Source of the DNA: Aestuariibius violaceus
GTDB taxonomy: Bacteria; Pseudomonadota; Alphaproteobacteria; Rhodobacterales; Rhodobacteraceae
Assembly: GCF_040779325.2 (NCBI RefSeq)
Contig: NZ_JBFONT020000003.1
Span: 1 to 64,000 of the forward strand
DNA length: 64,000 bases
Direction: 5' to 3'
The position numbers were made by a program, and so were the translations under genes. A model generated the notes under the pieces. The model saw only the letters and a program-made list of their open reading frames with translations. It had not been told where the DNA came from and did not search any database. Each line of letters begins with the position of its first letter. Position 1 is the stretch's first letter. Shown piece after piece: positions 32,569 through 41,069 of this stretch.

Positions 32569-34128
32569 GTGCCAGACGACAGAGCAAGACGAAGACGGGG
32601 CGGTGGGCGCGCAGGTGCGGCGGCGCGTCGCGGGCAGGCGGCGATCTCGCAACGCCCATGGGGGCCGGCGCGTATCACTGATCGACCTGTGGAGCCGCTG
32701 GGCGAAGAGGGTGTTGCGGCGATCCATGATGGCGCGATGCGGATCCTTGAAGAGATCGGAATCGAGTTTCTGAATGACGAGGCGCTCGAGCTGTTTCGCA
32801 AGGCCGGATGTAAGACTACGGAACGCACCGTCCGCATGGACCGCAACTGGGTCATGGAGATGGTGGGACGGGCGCCGGCGCAGTTCACCATCACACCCCG
32901 AAATCCGGATCGGGCCATCACGCTTGGCGACGGACACATTCTGTTCGGCAACGTATCATCGCCGCCAAATTATTGGGATCTGTCACTGGGCCGGAAGGTG
33001 CCCGGCACGCGGGCGCAATGCGCGGATCTTCTGAAACTGACGCAGTATTTCAACTGCATCAACTTCGCGGGCGGTTACCCGGTGGAGGCGCAGGACATCC
33101 ATGCGAGCGTCCGGCATCTGGACATCCTCTTCGACAAGCTGACGCTCTGCGACAAGGTGGTGCATGCCTATTCATTGGGGCCGGAGCGTGTGGACGATGT
33201 GATGGAGATGGTGCGCCTCGCCGCGGGGCTGAGCGAGGAAGCCTTCGCCGCCGAGCCGCGGATGTACACCAACATCAACTCGACCTCGCCGCTCAAGCAC
33301 GATTACCCGATGATCGACGGCTGTCTGCGGATGATCCGCAAAGGGCAGGCGGTCATGGTGACGCCGTTCACACTAGCGGGGGCCATGGCGCCAGTGACTC
33401 TTGCCGGGGCGGTGACGCTGTCGATTGCAGAGGCGCTGTCGGCCATTGCTCTTTTTCAATATGTCGCGCCGGGATGCCCTTGCATTATCGGAACGTTCAC
33501 CTCGAATGTCGACATGCGGTCGGGCGCGCCTGCCTTCGGGACGCCGGAATACATGCGGGCAACGCAGATGACCGGGCAGATGGCGCGCTTCTACGGCTTG
33601 CCGATGCGGGCCTCGGGCAGCTGCGCGGCAAATGTACCGGATGCGCAGGCGGCCTGGGAGACGTCGAACGCGCTGTGGTCGGCGGTTCAGTCGGGGGCGA
33701 GCGTGGTCTACCATGCGGCTGGCTGGCTGGAAGGAGGGCTGATCGCGAGCCCAGAGAAGTTCGTGATCGATTGCGAGATCATCGAATATATCGGCCGCTA
33801 TTTCGATGCCGGTCTGACGGCTGCCGGGCCGGATGAAATTGCTGTCGATGCCATTGCCGAGGTCGGCGCCCATGGCCACTTCTTCGGCACGCCGCATACG
33901 CAGGAGCGCTACGAGACGGCGTTCCACTCGCCATTCCTGTCGGATTGGCGCAACTTCGAGGCGTGGGAGGCCGATGGCGCGATCTGGACGGCAGAACGGG
34001 CCCATGGGGTGTTCCAGAACATCCTGCGGGAGTTCGAGGCGCCGCCGATGGATGCGGCCTGCCGGGAGGCTCTGGCGGACTTCGTTGACCGACGGAAGGC
34101 CGAGGGCGGCGCATCGACCGACTTCTAG
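32569..34128 (+). CDS. MttB-family (trimethylamine methyltransferase-like) protein, non-pyrrolysine
   Basis: 519 residues, starting at GTG with AAGGGGG eight bases upstream. It matches the MttB family throughout: LEEIGIEFLNDEALELFRKAG, then NFAGGYPVEAQDIHASVRHL, and TAAGPDEIAVDAIAEVGAHGHFFGTPHT in the last third. It is full length with no internal amber codon, so it is not a pyrrolysine MttB. Such members demethylate quaternary amines (for example glycine betaine or carnitine) via a corrinoid protein. No corrinoid or reductive-activation partner lies nearby. Confidence 0.85.
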   Translation: MPDDRARRRRGGGRAGAAARRGQAAISQRPWGPARITDRPVEPLGEEGVAAIHDGAMRILEEIGIEFLNDEALELFRKAGCKTTERTVRMDRNWVMEMVGRAPAQFTITPRNPDRAITLGDGHILFGNVSSPPNYWDLSLGRKVPGTRAQCADLLKLTQYFNCINFAGGYPVEAQDIHASVRHLDILFDKLTLCDKVVHAYSLGPERVDDVMEMVRLAAGLSEEAFAAEPRMYTNINSTSPLKHDYPMIDGCLRMIRKGQAVMVTPFTLAGAMAPVTLAGAVTLSIAEALSAIALFQYVAPGCPCIIGTFTSNVDMRSGAPAFGTPEYMRATQMTGQMARFYGLPMRASGSCAANVPDAQAAWETSNALWSAVQSGASVVYHAAGWLEGGLIASPEKFVIDCEIIEYIGRYFDAGLTAAGPDEIAVDAIAEVGAHGHFFGTPHTQERYETAFHSPFLSDWRNFEAWEADGAIWTAERAHGVFQNILREFEAPPMDAACREALADFVDRRKAEGGASTDF

Positions 34129-34526
34129 GCCTCGTCGGTACTCAATTGCAGAAGGTCCCAGCGGTTGCCGAAGGGATCGCGGAAGACGGCAACAGACCCG
34201 TAGGGTTCGCGGCGCGGCGCTTCTTCGAACTGCAAACCCTTAGCCCTAAGCGCCTCGTAATCGGCATCGAAATCATCCGTGTGCAGGAAGAACCCGACCC
34301 GTCCACCGGTCTGGTTGCCAATCGCCTGCCGTTGGGTTTCGGTCGCGGCGCAGGCAAGGAGAAGGGCGGTCTCGGCGCCCGGCTGGGCGACCATAACCCA
34401 GCGCTTACCCTCTTCCTGCGGCTCGTCGGAGAGAAGATCGAAGCCCAGAACGCCGGTATAGAAAGCGATCGCGCTGTCGTAGTCGGGGACGACAAGGGTG
34501 ACGGCGTGGATGTGGCGCCGGGTCAT
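34125..34526 (-). CDS. VOC (glyoxalase/bleomycin resistance) family protein
   Basis: 133 residues. It shows the vicinal-oxygen-chelate fold: TLVVPDYDSAIAFYTGVLGFDLLSD at the start and SVAVFRDPFGNRWDLLQLS at the end. Members bind a metal and act as isomerases, dioxygenases or resistance proteins; the substrate is unknown. It overlaps the convergent MttB-family gene by 4 bp and follows bpt with a 4-bp overlap, so it is probably co-transcribed with bpt. Confidence 0.85.
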   Translation of the reverse strand: MTRRHIHAVTLVVPDYDSAIAFYTGVLGFDLLSDEPQEEGKRWVMVAQPGAETALLLACAATETQRQAIGNQTGGRVGFFLHTDDFDADYEALRAKGLQFEEAPRREPYGSVAVFRDPFGNRWDLLQLSTDEA

Positions 34527-35338
34527 CCCTTGGCGGGGCGGCTGTCCGGAAGCTGGATGCGGGCGACCTGTTCTGCGATCGGATCGACGGCGAGGGGGTG
34601 GGCGTCGGACGCGAAGTTGTCTGGGTCGGTCAGCTCTTCCCAGCGGCCGCCGCGGAAGATCTCGAGCGCACCGAAGCGGCTCTTGTAACCCATCTTGGGC
34701 GAGCCTGGTACCCAGTAGCCTAGATAGACGTAAGGCAGACCGGCTTCGCGCGCGATTTCGACGTGATCGAGGATCAGATACGTCCCGAGGGACCGCTTCT
34801 CGAGGTCGGGATCGAAGAAGCTGTAGACCATCGACAGGCCATCATCGAGCACGTCAGTAAGCGAGACCCCACTGAGCTTGCGATCCTCCATATACTCGAC
34901 TACGCGGCTGCGGATCGGGGTTTCCTCGATCATGGCGGCGAATTCGTAGATGTCCATATCCGCCATGCCGCCATCGGAATGGCGGCTGTCGAGATAACTT
35001 CGGAAGAGCGCGTATTGATCGTCCGTCGCCCAGGGGGAGTTTACCCGCCGTTCGAGGCCCGCGTTCCGTCGCGCGATTCGCTTCTGGCTTCTCGACGGTT
35101 CGAAATCGGCGACGCGAATCCGGGCCGATAGGCAGGCCGTGCATTCCGAACAGGCCGGGCGGTAAAGCACATTCTGAGAGCGACGAAAGCCCTGCTTTGA
35201 CAACGTATCGTTGAGCTTCTCAGCATTGTCGGTTTGCAGAGCGGTAAACAGCTTACGCTCCATCCGGCCGGCCAGATAGGGGCAGGGCTGAGGGGCGGTG
35301 ACATAGAATTGCGGCGCTATGGGAAGCGTGTGTCGCAT
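34523..35338 (-). CDS. bpt: Aspartate/glutamate leucyltransferase
   Basis: 271 residues. It transfers leucine from Leu-tRNA to N-terminal Asp or Glu, marking proteins for ClpAP degradation. Recognisable motifs are NVLYRPACSECTACLSARI (about 57-75), FRSYLDSRHSDGGMADMD, and SLGTYLILDHVEIAREAGLPYVYLGYWV in the acyltransferase domain. The downstream VOC gene overlaps its end. Confidence 0.93.
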   Translation of the reverse strand: MRHTLPIAPQFYVTAPQPCPYLAGRMERKLFTALQTDNAEKLNDTLSKQGFRRSQNVLYRPACSECTACLSARIRVADFEPSRSQKRIARRNAGLERRVNSPWATDDQYALFRSYLDSRHSDGGMADMDIYEFAAMIEETPIRSRVVEYMEDRKLSGVSLTDVLDDGLSMVYSFFDPDLEKRSLGTYLILDHVEIAREAGLPYVYLGYWVPGSPKMGYKSRFGALEIFRGGRWEELTDPDNFASDAHPLAVDPIAEQVARIQLPDSRPAKG

Positions 35339-35432
35339 CGCGTCTTTCTTAAAAATCTCAGAAAAACGTTAGCGTGAGCCAATGGAAACGCCAACCCGTC
35401 TTAAGGCTCATTGTTAACGAAGCGGACAGGCG

Positions 35433-35891
35433 TTAGGCGGCCCGATTCAGCATCGCGGTCCCAAGAAAGAGGTCGTGGAGGCCCTGACCGCGCGGGGTGA
35501 CAAGCATTGCACCGACCGAGATCAGTTGAAGCGGAGCGACAAAAAGGGCGAAGGTATAGGCGCCTGTATGGGCCAGCGCGAGACCCGCAGTCAGGCGATG
35601 GCCATCGATATCTCTGAGCTCGATGCCCATCAGTCGCATACCCCACGTCGCCGATTGGTTCGCGATCGTGACCCAGCGGTACAGGAAGCCGAGGACGAGC
35701 ATCAAGGCGGGAAAGAAGAAGATACCGATGAAGGCGGTGAACGGCAGGACCAGAACTGCAAGCAACGCGATCAGCGCGATGTCGACGAACCAGGCGATCC
35801 CACGCTTGATCAGGACCCCGTCATAGAAGGCAGCCTCTCTATCTGGGTCGGGCAGGCGGTCGGTCATCAGGGCGCGGTCCATGTCAGTCAT
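35433..35891 (-). CDS. RDD family membrane protein
   Basis: 152 residues with three to four membrane helices. It has the RDD pattern: KRGIAWFVDIALIALLAV (Arg and Asp in the first helix), TWGMRLMGIELRDIDGHRLT and PRGQGLHDLFLGTAML at the end. The role is unknown; some members are associated with ion transport. Three in-frame ATGs (35891, 35882, 35867) are possible starts; the first is given. Confidence 0.85.
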   Translation of the reverse strand: MTDMDRALMTDRLPDPDREAAFYDGVLIKRGIAWFVDIALIALLAVLVLPFTAFIGIFFFPALMLVLGFLYRWVTIANQSATWGMRLMGIELRDIDGHRLTAGLALAHTGAYTFALFVAPLQLISVGAMLVTPRGQGLHDLFLGTAMLNRAA

Positions 35892-35947
35892 CCGTCAGGT
35901 CAGAATAGCAGACGGCCCCGGAGGGCCGTCGTGGCAGGTATCGGTAC

Positions 35948-36397
35948 TTAGGCAGGCTGGCCGTTGGGTGCATCATCCTCGTCATCGAGGGAGGCGCGTT
36001 TGGCGCGTTCGTCCATGAACTGATCGAACTCTGCCTTGTCCTTGGCTTCCCGCAGACGCTCGAGAAAGCGTTCGAAGCTCGCCTGTTCTTCTTCGAGGCG
36101 GCGCAGCGTTTCGGCGCGATAGGCGTCGAAGGCGCTGTTGCCAGTCGAGGTCATCATCATGCCACGCATGCTGCCGCGGCGGCGGGACGAGCATTTTCCG
36201 CTGAACATCTGTTTGCTCCAGATCATGTAGGCAAGGAGGGCGAGGCCAATGGGCCAAAAGAAGATGAAGCCGAGGACCATCGCTGCGATCCAGGCGCCTT
36301 TGCCACGGGCATCGAGCCAAGTCTCGGTTCGGGCGAACCAACTAGGCCGACTAAGGGGCCTTTGCTCGTAGGTGTTCATCGACGGGGCAGTTTGCAT
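35948..36397 (-). CDS. DUF2852 family protein
   Basis: 149 residues. An N-terminal membrane helix region (GKGAWIAAMVLGFIFFWPIGLALLAYMIWSKQM) is followed by a cytoplasmic coiled coil (FDAYRAETLRRLEEEQASFERFLERLREAKDKAEFDQFMDER), as in DUF2852 proteins. Function unknown. GGAG precedes the ATG at 36397; an ATG at 36409 is also in frame. Two copies of a 23-bp inverted repeat lie upstream and may control it. Confidence 0.85.
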   Translation of the reverse strand: MQTAPSMNTYEQRPLSRPSWFARTETWLDARGKGAWIAAMVLGFIFFWPIGLALLAYMIWSKQMFSGKCSSRRRGSMRGMMMTSTGNSAFDAYRAETLRRLEEEQASFERFLERLREAKDKAEFDQFMDERAKRASLDDEDDAPNGQPA

Positions 36398-36426
36398 AGG
36401 TGTCTCCATCTGGGCTGGGCGCTATC

Positions 36427-36449
36427 GTATGTGAATGTCTTTCACATGA
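36427..36449. promoter_or_regulatory. Operator-like 23-bp inverted repeat, copy 1
   Basis: GTATGTGAA, then TGTCT, then TTCACATGA: the arms ATGTGAA and TTCACAT pair. The same 23-bp pattern recurs at 36485-36507. It lies 30 bp before the DUF2852 start. Confidence 0.6.
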
Positions 36450-36484
36450 CCCGATGTGGTGCGTCGTCCTGGTTCGGTCAAGAG

Positions 36485-36507
36485 GTATGTGAAACTTTTT
36501 TACATAC
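36485..36507. promoter_or_regulatory. Operator-like 23-bp inverted repeat, copy 2
   Basis: GTATGT at the left edge and ACATAC at the right edge pair; GTATGTGAA is shared exactly with copy 1, 58 bp away. It lies 60 bp before the glnE start, in the divergent glnE/DUF2852 region. Confidence 0.6.
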
Positions 36508-36566
36508 GCTGTGGATTGGTGGGCGCCGCCGTTGACCAACAGCGGTCACGGGCGCAGTGTCGGATC

Positions 36567-39329
36567 ATGCCGTTGGCCGATGATCTGACCCGGGCGCCGC
36601 GCCCTTTCGATTCAGCGCGGGGGCGCGAGGCGGCGACCCTGTTTCCGGGCGTTGCGCCGGGTGTTGCGGAGCTAATCACCGGCGCCGCAGGGTGCAGCCC
36701 CTTCCTGTGCGGTCTGATGCAGAAAGAGCATGACTGGCTTTCCCTTGCGTTCGATGAGCCGAGCGTGCGTTGCGCGGCTGAGATCGGGCGGATCGGCACG
36801 GTCGACCTGTCCGATCTGCCGGCGGAGCTGCGCCGCGCCAAGCGGCGGATCGCGCTGATGGTCGCACTCGCCGATCTGGGCGGGGCCTGGGATCTGGACG
36901 CGGTGACCGGGATGCTGACCGATTTCGCGGATGCAGCCGTGGGCCGGGCCGTGACATGCCTCGTCGCTGCTGAGGTCGCTCGCGGCAAGCTGCCGGAGGG
37001 TGAGGGAGATGCCGGTATGGTCGTCCTTGCCATGGGAAAGATGGGCGCGGCAGAGCTGAACTATTCGTCAGATATCGACCTGATCTGTCTGTTCGACGAG
37101 AGCCGCTATGATCCTTCTGAGTACGCGGATATCCGGGCGGCGTTCATCCGGGTAACGCGGAAGCTAACTGCGCTTTTGAGCGACCAGACGGCGGAGGGAT
37201 ATGTCTTTCGCACCGATCTGCGTCTGCGGCCGGATGCCAGCGTAACGCCGGTTTGCCTGTCGATGGAGGCGGCCGAGCGCTATTACGAAAGCGTTGGGCG
37301 CACGTGGGAGCGGGCTGCCTATATAAAGGCGCGGCCCTGTGCGGGGGATCTGGCGGCGGGGGACCGGTTTCTGGACGCGTTGCGGCCCTTTGTTTGGCGC
37401 AAGCATCTGGATTTCGCGGCGATCGAGGATGCCTATGCGATGCAGGCGCGGATCCGCGGCCACAAGGGGCTCGCCGGGCCTTTGCGGCTGGAGGGGCATG
37501 ATCTGAAGCTGGGGCGCGGCGGGATCCGCGAGATCGAATTCTTCACCCAGACACGGCAGCTGATTGCCGGTGGGCGCGATCCCGCATTGCGGCAGAGGCG
37601 CACGGTCGAGGCGCTGGATGCGCTGGCGGGGGCAGGCTGGGTCGAGGGGAAGACGGCAGAGGCGCTGTCTCGTCACTACCGCGCTCATCGGGAGGTCGAA
37701 CATCGCCTGCAGATGATCAACGACGCCCAGACCCATGCGCTGCCGAAAGGCGATGAGGGTTTCGCGCGGTTGGCGGCTTTCATGGACCGGGACGAGGCGG
37801 ATTTGCGGGAGGAGATCCTCGGCCGGATCGAGGCGGTGGAGGGGCTGACGCGGGATCTGTTCGCGCCGGTGCAGCGCCCTGCCGGGGAGGCGGCGGATCT
37901 GGATCCGGAGGTGGCCGCGCGATGGCTGACCTATCCCGCTTTGCGGTCGGCGCGCGGCGTGCAGATCTTCGAGCGCTTGCGGCCGCAGATCATGAAAGGG
38001 CTTGCACGGGCGGCTCGGCCGGAGGAGGCGCTGACCCAGTTTGATCAGTTCCTGCGCGGGCTGCCCGCGGGCGTGCAGCTGTTCTCTCTCTTCGAGGCGA
38101 ACCCCCAACTTGTGGATCTGATTGCGGAGATCTGTGCGACCTCGCCCGCGCTCGCCGCGTATCTGTCACGGAATTCCGGAGTTCTGGATGCTGTGATCGG
38201 AGGCGATTTCTTTGCCCCTTGGCCCGGCGCAAAGGCGCTGGGGCGGTTGGCCTTCGAAGCGATGGCGAAGGAGGAGGACTACGAGGCGCGGCTAGATGCT
38301 TTGCGGCGCTGGATGAAGGAGTGGCGCTTCCGGATCGGCGTACATCACTTGCAGGGGCTGATCGATGCAGAAGAGGCCGGACGGCACTATGCCGAGCTTG
38401 CCGAGGCGGTCCTGAGTGCCCTTTTCCCCGTGGTTTGCGATGATCTGGCGCGTCGTCATGGATCGCCGCCCGGGCGGGGGGCGGCGGTCTTGGGGATGGG
38501 GTCGCTGGGGGCAGGGCGGCTTCATGCGGTGTCGGACCTTGATTTGCTGGTGATTTACGATGCGCCGGGCGATGCGATCTCGGATGGGCGGAAACCGCTG
38601 GATGCGCGGCAGTATTATGCGCGGCTGACCAAGGCTCTGGTGGCGGCGTTGTCGGCGCCGATGGCCGAGGGGCGGCTTTACGAAGTCGATATGCGGCTGA
38701 GGCCATCCGGCCGTCAGGGGCCGGTCGCGACGGGCTGGGCGGGCTTTCAGAGCTATCAGCGGGAGGAGGCCTGGACGTGGGAGCATCTGGCGCTGACGCG
38801 TGCGCGGCCGGTGGCGGGGAGCGCGGCATTGGGAGCGGAGATCGAGGCGTTTCGCAGGACGCTGATCGCGGAGGTCGGTCAACGCCCCGGGGTGCCCGGC
38901 GATCTGGTGGAGATGCGGGCGCGGCTCGCCGAGGCGAAGCCGGGGGCGGCGTGGAACGTCAAGGACGGGGCAGGGCGGCTGCAGGATATCGAGCTTTTTG
39001 GTCAGTCTCTCGCGTTACAGGCGGGATCGGATCTACGGCGCATGCGTGAGCAACTTGAGGCAGGCGTGTCGGCGGGGCTGATCAGGACAGAAGATGCCGC
39101 GCGGCTTGACGATGTGGAGCGGCTGCTTTGGAAGGTGCGAGCGGTGGCCCGGCTCGTTGCCGAGGGGGCGTTCGATCCGGAGGCTGTCGGCGAAGGGGCA
39201 TGCAGCTTTCTGCTGCGGGAGACAGGGCTATCCGACATTGCCGCTCTGGCGGAAAACTTAAGAGATGCCACGGCGCTGAGCGCTGCGATCATTGACAGCG
39301 CGCTTGCCGGAAAGCGTTCGGTGGGCTAG
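36567..39329 (+). CDS. glnE: Bifunctional glutamine synthetase adenylyltransferase/adenylyl-removing enzyme
   Basis: 920 residues with two nucleotidyltransferase domains. The N-terminal one has VLAMGKMGAAELNYSSDIDLICLFD (about 152) and the C-terminal one has VLGMGSLGAGRLHAVSDLDLLVIYD (about 643). It adds and removes AMP on glutamine synthetase in response to nitrogen status via PII. The ATG at 36567 is selected; the upstream open frame crosses an operator-like repeat. Confidence 0.94.
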   Translation: MPLADDLTRAPRPFDSARGREAATLFPGVAPGVAELITGAAGCSPFLCGLMQKEHDWLSLAFDEPSVRCAAEIGRIGTVDLSDLPAELRRAKRRIALMVALADLGGAWDLDAVTGMLTDFADAAVGRAVTCLVAAEVARGKLPEGEGDAGMVVLAMGKMGAAELNYSSDIDLICLFDESRYDPSEYADIRAAFIRVTRKLTALLSDQTAEGYVFRTDLRLRPDASVTPVCLSMEAAERYYESVGRTWERAAYIKARPCAGDLAAGDRFLDALRPFVWRKHLDFAAIEDAYAMQARIRGHKGLAGPLRLEGHDLKLGRGGIREIEFFTQTRQLIAGGRDPALRQRRTVEALDALAGAGWVEGKTAEALSRHYRAHREVEHRLQMINDAQTHALPKGDEGFARLAAFMDRDEADLREEILGRIEAVEGLTRDLFAPVQRPAGEAADLDPEVAARWLTYPALRSARGVQIFERLRPQIMKGLARAARPEEALTQFDQFLRGLPAGVQLFSLFEANPQLVDLIAEICATSPALAAYLSRNSGVLDAVIGGDFFAPWPGAKALGRLAFEAMAKEEDYEARLDALRRWMKEWRFRIGVHHLQGLIDAEEAGRHYAELAEAVLSALFPVVCDDLARRHGSPPGRGAAVLGMGSLGAGRLHAVSDLDLLVIYDAPGDAISDGRKPLDARQYYARLTKALVAALSAPMAEGRLYEVDMRLRPSGRQGPVATGWAGFQSYQREEAWTWEHLALTRARPVAGSAALGAEIEAFRRTLIAEVGQRPGVPGDLVEMRARLAEAKPGAAWNVKDGAGRLQDIELFGQSLALQAGSDLRRMREQLEAGVSAGLIRTEDAARLDDVERLLWKVRAVARLVAEGAFDPEAVGEGACSFLLRETGLSDIAALAENLRDATALSAAIIDSALAGKRSVG

Positions 39330-39361
39330 CTGCCTTCGAGACAGCAACAGGGCAGGATGGG

Positions 39362-39631
39362 ATGACTGAGATCGATCCGAAGGGAGTGATCGCCGAAGCC
39401 TACCGGATCGACGGGATCGGGCCGGCAGAGTGCCGGTCCATCTTCCTCGATTGGGCTTTGGCCCTGCCGGAGGGCGCTGACACCCATGCTGCATTGCAGG
39501 ATCTGGTTGCGCGACATGGTGCGCAGGCGCCGGATCATCCGATGACGGCTGTCTTGAACGCCGGGTTGGAGGTCCCGCCCGATGCGGGCCGGCGCGGTGG
39601 TCGGCGCGGGCGGGTTACGACAGGCGGCTGA
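39362..39631 (+). CDS. Hypothetical protein downstream of glnE
   Basis: 89 residues, a small acidic protein that ends with an Arg/Gly-rich tail. It begins TEIDPKGVIAEAYRIDGIGPAECRSIFLDWALALPEG, which looks globular and conserved in the genus group, but no domain is recognised. It follows glnE by 32 bp in the same direction and probably shares its transcript. Its 3' end overlaps eda by 17 bp (convergent). Confidence 0.7.
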   Translation: MTEIDPKGVIAEAYRIDGIGPAECRSIFLDWALALPEGADTHAALQDLVARHGAQAPDHPMTAVLNAGLEVPPDAGRRGGRRGRVTTGG

Positions 39632-40256
39632 CCGCCTCTGACGCGAGTGTTTCGATGCGTTGCCAATCGTCAGTCTCGACAGCGTCGCGGGGGGCGACCC
39701 AGCTGCCGCCAACGCATAACGTATTGGAAAGCCCCAAATAATCCGGTGCGTTGGAGAGGCTGACACCGCCTGTCGGGCAGAAGCGGATCTGCGGGAGGGG
39801 AGCGCCGATGGCTTTGAGCGCAGGGGCGCCGCCGGACGCTTCTGCCGGGAAGAACTTCTGCACCGTGTAGCCGCGTTCGAGAAGGTGCATCGCCTCGGTT
39901 GCAGTCGCTGCGCCGGGGAGGAGCGGCAGATCGTTCTCTTCCGCCGCGTCTAGAAGGGCATCGGTGGCGCCGGGCGAGACGCCGAAGCGTGCGCCTGCGG
40001 CTTTCGCCAGCTCGACATCCTTGGGCGTCAGTAGCGTGCCCGCGCCGACGATGCCGCCCTCAACTTTCGCCATCTCGGCGATCGCGTCGAGCGCGGTCGG
40101 GGTGCGCAGCGTCACCTCCAGGGCGGGCAGGCCGCCTTTGACGAGCGCTTCGGCGAGGGGCCGGGCCTTGCTGGCGTCATCGATTACCAACACCGGAACG
40201 ACCGGCGCGCGGCGGCAAAGTGCTTCAGTTTCGCGGCTTGCGGCCTCTGGCGTCAT
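39615..40256 (-). CDS. eda: 2-dehydro-3-deoxyphosphogluconate aldolase (KDPG aldolase)
   Basis: 213 residues. It splits KDPG to pyruvate and glyceraldehyde-3-phosphate in the Entner-Doudoroff pathway. The catalytic Glu is in LPALEVTLRTP and the Schiff-base Lys in YTVQKFFPAEASGG, with IRFCPTGGVS completing the phosphate site. Its partner edd lies at 44344-46146, so the pair is split by about 4 kb. Confidence 0.95.
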   Translation of the reverse strand: MTPEAASRETEALCRRAPVVPVLVIDDASKARPLAEALVKGGLPALEVTLRTPTALDAIAEMAKVEGGIVGAGTLLTPKDVELAKAAGARFGVSPGATDALLDAAEENDLPLLPGAATATEAMHLLERGYTVQKFFPAEASGGAPALKAIGAPLPQIRFCPTGGVSLSNAPDYLGLSNTLCVGGSWVAPRDAVETDDWQRIETLASEAVSRLS

Positions 40257-40354
40257 CGGGCTCTCCCTACGTTATCGTCAGGGGGATAGCGCGGAACGTG
40301 CGGCGAGCGCGAGCGGTTTTCCTTGTCGTCGCGGCGGACAATCGGAGGAAAAGG

Positions 40355-40960
40355 TTACCACATGGTTTTCGCCGCGCGCGCGGGCCATTCTGCGTCGTAA
40401 CTCGCCCCGCCGACCGCGCCTTCAGTCATAGCGGCGAGGATCTGGCCGGGGGTCGGAAGATCCGGCGCCTCTTGCCAGTTCCAAAGCCCGGCGCGGATCA
40501 CGGCGCGCGCGCACTGGAAATAGAGTTCGTCGATCTCGATCAGGATCACGCTGCGGGGCGGGCGGCCCTTGATCGTAAAGCCTTCCAGCAACTCGGGGTC
40601 GGCCGTGATCCGGCCACGCCCGTTGAGGCGGATGACCGTGGGCGATCCGGTCACCAGAAACATCAGCGAACAGCGCGGATCGCGAACGATGTTGCGCAGA
40701 GTATCGATCCGATCGTTGCCGCGCCGGTCGGGCAGGGCGAGCGTCTGGTCGTCCATGATCCGCACGACCGGGCCGTCATCGCCGCGGGGCGAGCAATCGG
40801 TACCTTCTGGGCCGACCGTCGTCAGAGCGCAGAAGCGCGAGGCCTCGATCCAGGCGCGGTATTCTGGCGTGACCCTGTTCGCCACCTTAAAGAGGGAGGG
40901 TGCCTTGGGCCTGCCATAGAGCGCCTCAAGTGCCTCCATGTTATCGATAATGTTGGTCAT
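40355..40960 (-). CDS. Pyridoxamine 5'-phosphate oxidase-fold flavin-binding protein
   Basis: 201 residues with a split-barrel FMN-binding fold. It has FCALTTVGPEGTDCSPRGD, then LALPDRRGNDRIDTLRNIVRDPR, and SVILIEIDELYFQCARAVIRAGLW. This is the pattern of the MSMEG_1061-type family of PPOX-fold proteins. The substrate is unknown. AAGGACGG precedes the ATG at 40960; the frame upstream passes through the terminator of the next gene. Confidence 0.85.
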   Translation of the reverse strand: MTNIIDNMEALEALYGRPKAPSLFKVANRVTPEYRAWIEASRFCALTTVGPEGTDCSPRGDDGPVVRIMDDQTLALPDRRGNDRIDTLRNIVRDPRCSLMFLVTGSPTVIRLNGRGRITADPELLEGFTIKGRPPRSVILIEIDELYFQCARAVIRAGLWNWQEAPDLPTPGQILAAMTEGAVGGASYDAEWPARAAKTMW

Positions 40961-41012
40961 GTGCCGTCCTTTCAGCCTCTTTGTGGCATCGGGCAGCAGT
41001 GACCGCGACAAC

Positions 41013-41044
41013 AAAAAAGGCGCGCAGGTGTGCTCCTGCGCGCC
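41013..41044 (-). terminator. Strong rho-independent terminator
   Basis: Read leftward, GGCGCGCAGG and CCTGCGCGCC (10-bp perfect stem) flank AGCACA and are followed by TTTTTTG. It ends the substrate-binding protein gene at 41070. Confidence 0.92.
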
Positions 41045-41069
41045 CCGGTTTCGAAAACCCTGGTGCGGC

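Noticed and set aside
32569..34128. Pyrrolysine-type MttB
   Set aside because: There is no internal amber codon; the single TAG is at the normal end of the protein.
36427..36449. Inverted repeat resembling a CRP site (TGTGA...TCACA)
   Set aside because: The spacer is 7 bp rather than 6 and the second copy does not keep the TCACA half, so a different regulator is more likely.
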